64,000 nt of DNA, from positions 124,001-188,000 of the forward strand of contig JAFPVJ010000012.1 in NCBI GenBank assembly GCA_017400135.1, given 5' to 3'. Numbering within the stretch: position 1 is the first letter of the stretch; every line of letters starts with the position of its first letter. Below the pieces are notes generated by a model that was not told the origin of the DNA, ran no database searches, and saw nothing but the letters and a program-made list of their open reading frames with translations. Positions 60,765 through 64,000 of the stretch are shown here, one piece after another. Made by a program: the position numbers and the translations under genes. The stretch is from Bacteroidales bacterium (lineage in GTDB: Bacteria > Bacteroidota > Bacteroidia > Bacteroidales > UBA932).

Positions 60765-60772
60765 TATCTTTC
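60765..60772 (+). promoter_or_regulatory. Putative -7 box (TATCTTTC) of the acyltransferase
   Basis: One mismatch to TAnnTTTG, 16 bp before the ATG at 60789. Confidence 0.4.
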
Positions 60773-60788
60773 GGCAAAAGAGCATACG

Positions 60789-61952
60789 ATGGATAAACCT
60801 CGCGAAATCTGGGTGGACTGGATGCGGGTGGCCGCCTGCCTGATGGTAATGGTCGTCCATGCGACAGAGCCCTTCTATCTCGGTGGCGACGGGTCGCTGA
60901 TCCTGACCCGGACTGACGCTTTCTGGGCGTCCTTCTTTGATTCACTGGTGCGCTGCTGCGTTCCCCTGTTCCTGGTGGCGTCCGGTTATCTGCAGTTCCC
61001 GCTGCATTATCCGACCGGGGAGTTTTTCCGCCGCCGGGCGGTCCGCATCCTGATTCCGTTTGCGGTCTGGACCCTGGTCTACGCCCTGGTCTGGGGAAAG
61101 CCGGTGCAGAACTTCAAGGATCTGCTGTTCAATTTCAACTACGCGGCGGGACACCTCTGGTTCGTCTATATGCTCGTCGGCATCTATCTGCTGATGCCGC
61201 TGCTTTCGCCTTGGGCGGAGCGGGTCGGCAGGAAGGAGCTGCTCTTTTATCTGGGCATCTGGCTCTTCACGACGCTGATTCCACTGATTCGCGACTGGGC
61301 CGGCGGTGCACCAATGGTCATCTATGGCCCTTCCGGGCTTCCGCGCCAGTCGCTCTGGCCGCTCTGGGGCGAGGCCAGCTGGAACGCCTATGGCGTCTTC
61401 TATTATTTCAGCGGAATGATAGGTTACCTGCTGCTGGGCTTGTATTTCCGCAAGTTTGCGCCGGCGCTCTCCTGGGGCCGGACCCTCGCCGTGGCGATTC
61501 CCTTCTATCTGGCGGGTTTCGCCATCAGTTTCTGGGGCTTCCTGCGCCGCGCCTTCGAGACGGCACAGGGCGCTTTCCCGGTCGGAGGACTGGTGGAGAA
61601 GGCGGTCTGGTGGGAGACGACCTGGTGCAACGACACCCTCGGCGTGGCGCTGATGACCATCGCCCTGATCCTGATCTTCCGCAAGATCACGGCGGACGGA
61701 GGCTTCTACCGCCGCATCCTGCTGCCGGTCTCGAAGGCCAGTTACGGGATGTACTTGGCCCACTTGCTGGTGCTGGTTGCTTTCTCGGGCCTGTTCCGCC
61801 ATGCGCTGGGCGTCGGAGAAGCCGGTTCGCTGGGCATCTGGACCACGCCCGTCGAGATCCTGCTGACGGCCCTCTGCACCTTCGTCACTACGGCCGTCGC
61901 CGCGGTTTGGGTCCGCAAAATCCCGCTTGTGGGGAAGTGGATTGCAGGTTGA
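60789..61952 (+). CDS. Acyltransferase-3 family membrane protein
   Basis: 387 residues with about ten membrane helices. The first helix carries DWMRVAACLMVMVVHATEPF, with the Arg and His typical of the OafA/WecH-type family that O- or N-acetylates surface sugars. Later landmarks are GHLWFVYMLVGIYLLMPLL and SKASYGMYLAHLLVLVAF. The acceptor is not predictable. Nothing in the immediate context points to a pathway. Confidence 0.88.
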   Translation: MDKPREIWVDWMRVAACLMVMVVHATEPFYLGGDGSLILTRTDAFWASFFDSLVRCCVPLFLVASGYLQFPLHYPTGEFFRRRAVRILIPFAVWTLVYALVWGKPVQNFKDLLFNFNYAAGHLWFVYMLVGIYLLMPLLSPWAERVGRKELLFYLGIWLFTTLIPLIRDWAGGAPMVIYGPSGLPRQSLWPLWGEASWNAYGVFYYFSGMIGYLLLGLYFRKFAPALSWGRTLAVAIPFYLAGFAISFWGFLRRAFETAQGAFPVGGLVEKAVWWETTWCNDTLGVALMTIALILIFRKITADGGFYRRILLPVSKASYGMYLAHLLVLVAFSGLFRHALGVGEAGSLGIWTTPVEILLTALCTFVTTAVAAVWVRKIPLVGKWIAG

Positions 61953-61988
61953 GTTGTCACATAGTGGACACAATGGGTTATTTTTTCA

Positions 61989-61996
61989 TAAATTTG
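61989..61996 (+). promoter_or_regulatory. -7 box (TAAATTTG) for the 3'-end SusC
   Basis: Exact TAnnTTTG, 62 bp before the ATG at 62059, leaving a longer leader than for other genes here. No clear -33 TTTG. Confidence 0.55.
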
Positions 61997-62058
61997 AGCC
62001 ATAAACAATAAAAACCATATCTAACGAACTATTCAATTAACCCAAAAATCCATTCAAG

Positions 62059-64000
62059 ATGAAAAGGAACAGAGTCCTTCGAGCATGCTTCATGCTCTTG
62101 TTCGTGTGTATGTCGGTGGCCCTTTCGGCCCAGACATACAGGACTATCTCCGGAACGGTGAAAGATGCCGCCGGAGAAGGCATCATCGGAGCGGGTGTCG
62201 TCGTTCAAGGTACATCGAACGGTGTCATCACGGCCCCCGATGGTTCTTTTACTCTCAAGAATGTACCGGACGGCGCTTCCCTGGTCGTATCCTGCGTGGG
62301 ATACAAGACCCAGGTATTCCCTGCGCAGAACGGGACCATCATCCTCGCCGAGGACAGTGAAGCGCTGGACGAGACCATCGTCGTTGCTTACGGTACGGCG
62401 AAGAAATCAAGCTTCACCGGTTCGGCGAGCGTCGTCAAGGCCGACCAGATTGAGAAGATTTCCGGTTCCGGTTTTTTGGAGACCCTGCAGGGTATGTCCA
62501 CCGGTGTCCAGATCGTCAACAACGAAGGTAACCCGGGCGGTACCTCCCGCATCCAGATCCGTGGTATCTCCTCCATGGCCGGTGTGACCGACCCTCTGTA
62601 TGTCGTCGACGGCATGCCTTACGACGGTACCCTGAACTCCATCAATCCTTCCGATATCGAGTCGATGACCATCCTGAAGGATGCGGCTGCATCCTCCCTG
62701 TACGGCTCCCGTGCAGCTAACGGCGTCGTCGTGATCACGACCAAGAAGGGTAGGAGCGGCAAGCCGGTGGTCAACCTGCGTGCGGGTTGGGGTACGTCCG
62801 ATGCGGCGGTCCCGTTCCATACCAAGGCGGATCCGAAGCAGCAGCTCCTCAACAACTGGCGTGCCCTTTACAACGACCAGGTGTACTACCACGGCGCTGA
62901 TTCCCAGACGGCCGGTGACTATGCCTCGGCTAATGCGGTCGGCCTCTGCGTCAACCCTGTCACCAATTCGAAGGGCGAGACCTGGTACGTCACTCCGTTC
63001 AAGTGGCCTGGGAGCGCTTCCAACTTCTTCTCCCATGACGGGAAAGGTAATGTCAGCCTCAACCCGAACCTGGAGTATGTCTGGGACAAGTCCGACTGGG
63101 AGTGGAATGATGTGGTCTTCCACCACAAGATCCGTTCGGACTACGGCGTCGACGTGAGCGGCACCTCCGCCAACGGCAAGACCAACTATTTCTTCTCCGG
63201 CGGCTACCTGGATGACCAGGGCTATGCCAACCGTGACTACTACAAGCGCTATTCCTTCCGTGCCAACGTGGAATCCGAGATTACGAAGTGGCTCCAGATG
63301 GGCGGCAGCCTGGCCTACAGCTATGCCCGCCGTACCACGCTGCAGTACAACCGAATGCTCAACTTCCACAACTCCCTGTGTTCCCCGTACCTGCGTAACG
63401 CGGACAACACCGACTGGGTCTATTCCGAGAAGACGGGTGAACGCATGTATGACTATGCGACCAACAATGCCTTGTACTTCGGCATGCCTGCTGTCGGCAG
63501 GGGCGACTATTGGGACAATCCTAACGACGAGGACTTCGAAAGCCACGCCTATACGACCATGACGGCCAAGTACTTCGTGAATTTCAAGCTTCCGTACGGT
63601 TTCAACTTCCGTTCTTCGATCAATATCGATGACAACCTCGTCACGGACTACAACTACGGCTCCGCCGTCCATGGTGAGGATCAGGTAGCTCCTTACGGCA
63701 TCACGGTGAAGACCACCGGTGGCTGGGCTGACCGGACCAACACCCATATCATGTCCTCCACCTGGAACAACCTGCTGACCTGGGACAAGAACTTCGGCGA
63801 CCATAACCTCAACCTGCTGGCCGGTCATGAGTTCTATTCCTACAACGATGAGTACAATTACGGCTATGGTGAGGGTATCATGAATCTGGGCCAGTTCGAA
63901 CTGGCTTCCACGACGGCTAACTGGGAGACCGACTCCAATATCATCAAATACCGTCTCCTCTCCTTCTTCGGCAAGGCGGACTACAACTACGCCAACCGTT
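62059..64000 (+). CDS. SusC/RagA-type TonB-dependent transporter, N-terminal part
   Basis: About 647 codons up to the window edge, no stop. Signal peptide to about residue 24 (LFVCMSVALSAQ), carboxypeptidase-like domain (ISGTVKDAAGEGIIGAGVVV), TonB-box-like ETIVVAYG near 108, plug with GVQIVNNEGNPGG, VDGMPYDGT and ASSLYGSRAANGVVVITTK, then the first barrel strands. No STN domain. A SusD gene is expected just beyond the window. Confidence 0.95.
   Translation, partial: MKRNRVLRACFMLLFVCMSVALSAQTYRTISGTVKDAAGEGIIGAGVVVQGTSNGVITAPDGSFTLKNVPDGASLVVSCVGYKTQVFPAQNGTIILAEDSEALDETIVVAYGTAKKSSFTGSASVVKADQIEKISGSGFLETLQGMSTGVQIVNNEGNPGGTSRIQIRGISSMAGVTDPLYVVDGMPYDGTLNSINPSDIESMTILKDAAASSLYGSRAANGVVVITTKKGRSGKPVVNLRAGWGTSDAAVPFHTKADPKQQLLNNWRALYNDQVYYHGADSQTAGDYASANAVGLCVNPVTNSKGETWYVTPFKWPGSASNFFSHDGKGNVSLNPNLEYVWDKSDWEWNDVVFHHKIRSDYGVDVSGTSANGKTNYFFSGGYLDDQGYANRDYYKRYSFRANVESEITKWLQMGGSLAYSYARRTTLQYNRMLNFHNSLCSPYLRNADNTDWVYSEKTGERMYDYATNNALYFGMPAVGRGDYWDNPNDEDFESHAYTTMTAKYFVNFKLPYGFNFRSSINIDDNLVTDYNYGSAVHGEDQVAPYGITVKTTGGWADRTNTHIMSSTWNNLLTWDKNFGDHNLNLLAGHEFYSYNDEYNYGYGEGIMNLGQFELASTTANWETDSNIIKYRLLSFFGKADYNYANR

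Overview
The window is a Bacteroidota chromosome segment, most likely order Bacteroidales; family is not resolved. The signs are SusC/SusD pairs, BACON and GLUG lipoproteins, FecR anti-sigma factors, TAnnTTTG promoter boxes with a TTTG-like -33 box, and almost no Shine-Dalgarno sequences. Most of it is GC-rich, except for an AT-richer stretch near 55-58.8 kb and the gene at 9.7-11.1 kb.

Layout. 1-1.7 kb: end of the ribosomal alpha operon (rpsD, rpoA, rplQ), then a K+-dependent-type membrane pyrophosphatase. 4-11 kb, minus strand: a BACON/leucine-rich lipoprotein, serine hydrolase, AGCS symporter, NagB-like/PIG-L fusion and sialidase, which looks like amino-sugar scavenging. 11.1-12.5 kb: S41 peptidase and GNAT. 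12.6-26.6 kb, plus strand: SusC-SusD-DUF4843-PKD-like lipoprotein, an active zinc metalloprotease, a paralogue that has lost the whole zinc site, and a BACON lipoprotein cut by an in-frame TAG. 26.6-31.1 kb: phosphoesterase, ICMT-like methyltransferase, a ferritin-glutathione peroxidase-OhrR-type MarR redox operon and a GNAT. 31.1-33.5 kb: repeats, tRNA-Leu(CAA), Lrp/AsnC and O-acetylhomoserine sulfhydrylase.

33.5-49.4 kb, minus strand, is the most coherent system. A histidine acid phosphatase, ECF sigma and FecR lead to a SusC with an STN signalling domain, SusD, a phosphodiester glycosidase (NAGPA type), a GLUG lipoprotein, a propeller-like lipoprotein and a glycerophosphodiester phosphodiesterase. 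The enzymes would cleave sugar-phosphodiester and glycerol-phosphodiester bonds and then release phosphate, so I infer a locus for harvesting phosphodiester-linked glycans such as glycosylated teichoic acids. The substrate is inferred, not seen.

49.5-53 kb: a very large lipoprotein with two (alpha/alpha)-barrel-like regions. 53-59.3 kb is a repeat-rich accessory region around a DUF1016/YhcG-type nuclease and four small exported proteins. It holds several distinct families of short hairpins with fixed arm and loop length, variable interiors and fixed tandem periods (72, 51 and 53 bp), GTGACC iterons, two pairs of direct repeats carrying orphan 3' coding tails, and a second tRNA-Leu(CAA) inside a repeat shared with the 31-kb tRNA. 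59.3-64 kb: a second phosphoesterase, an acyltransferase and the start of another SusC that leaves the window.

Family calls come from motifs and recalled relatives, not database searches. Positions of short sites may be off by one or two bases.
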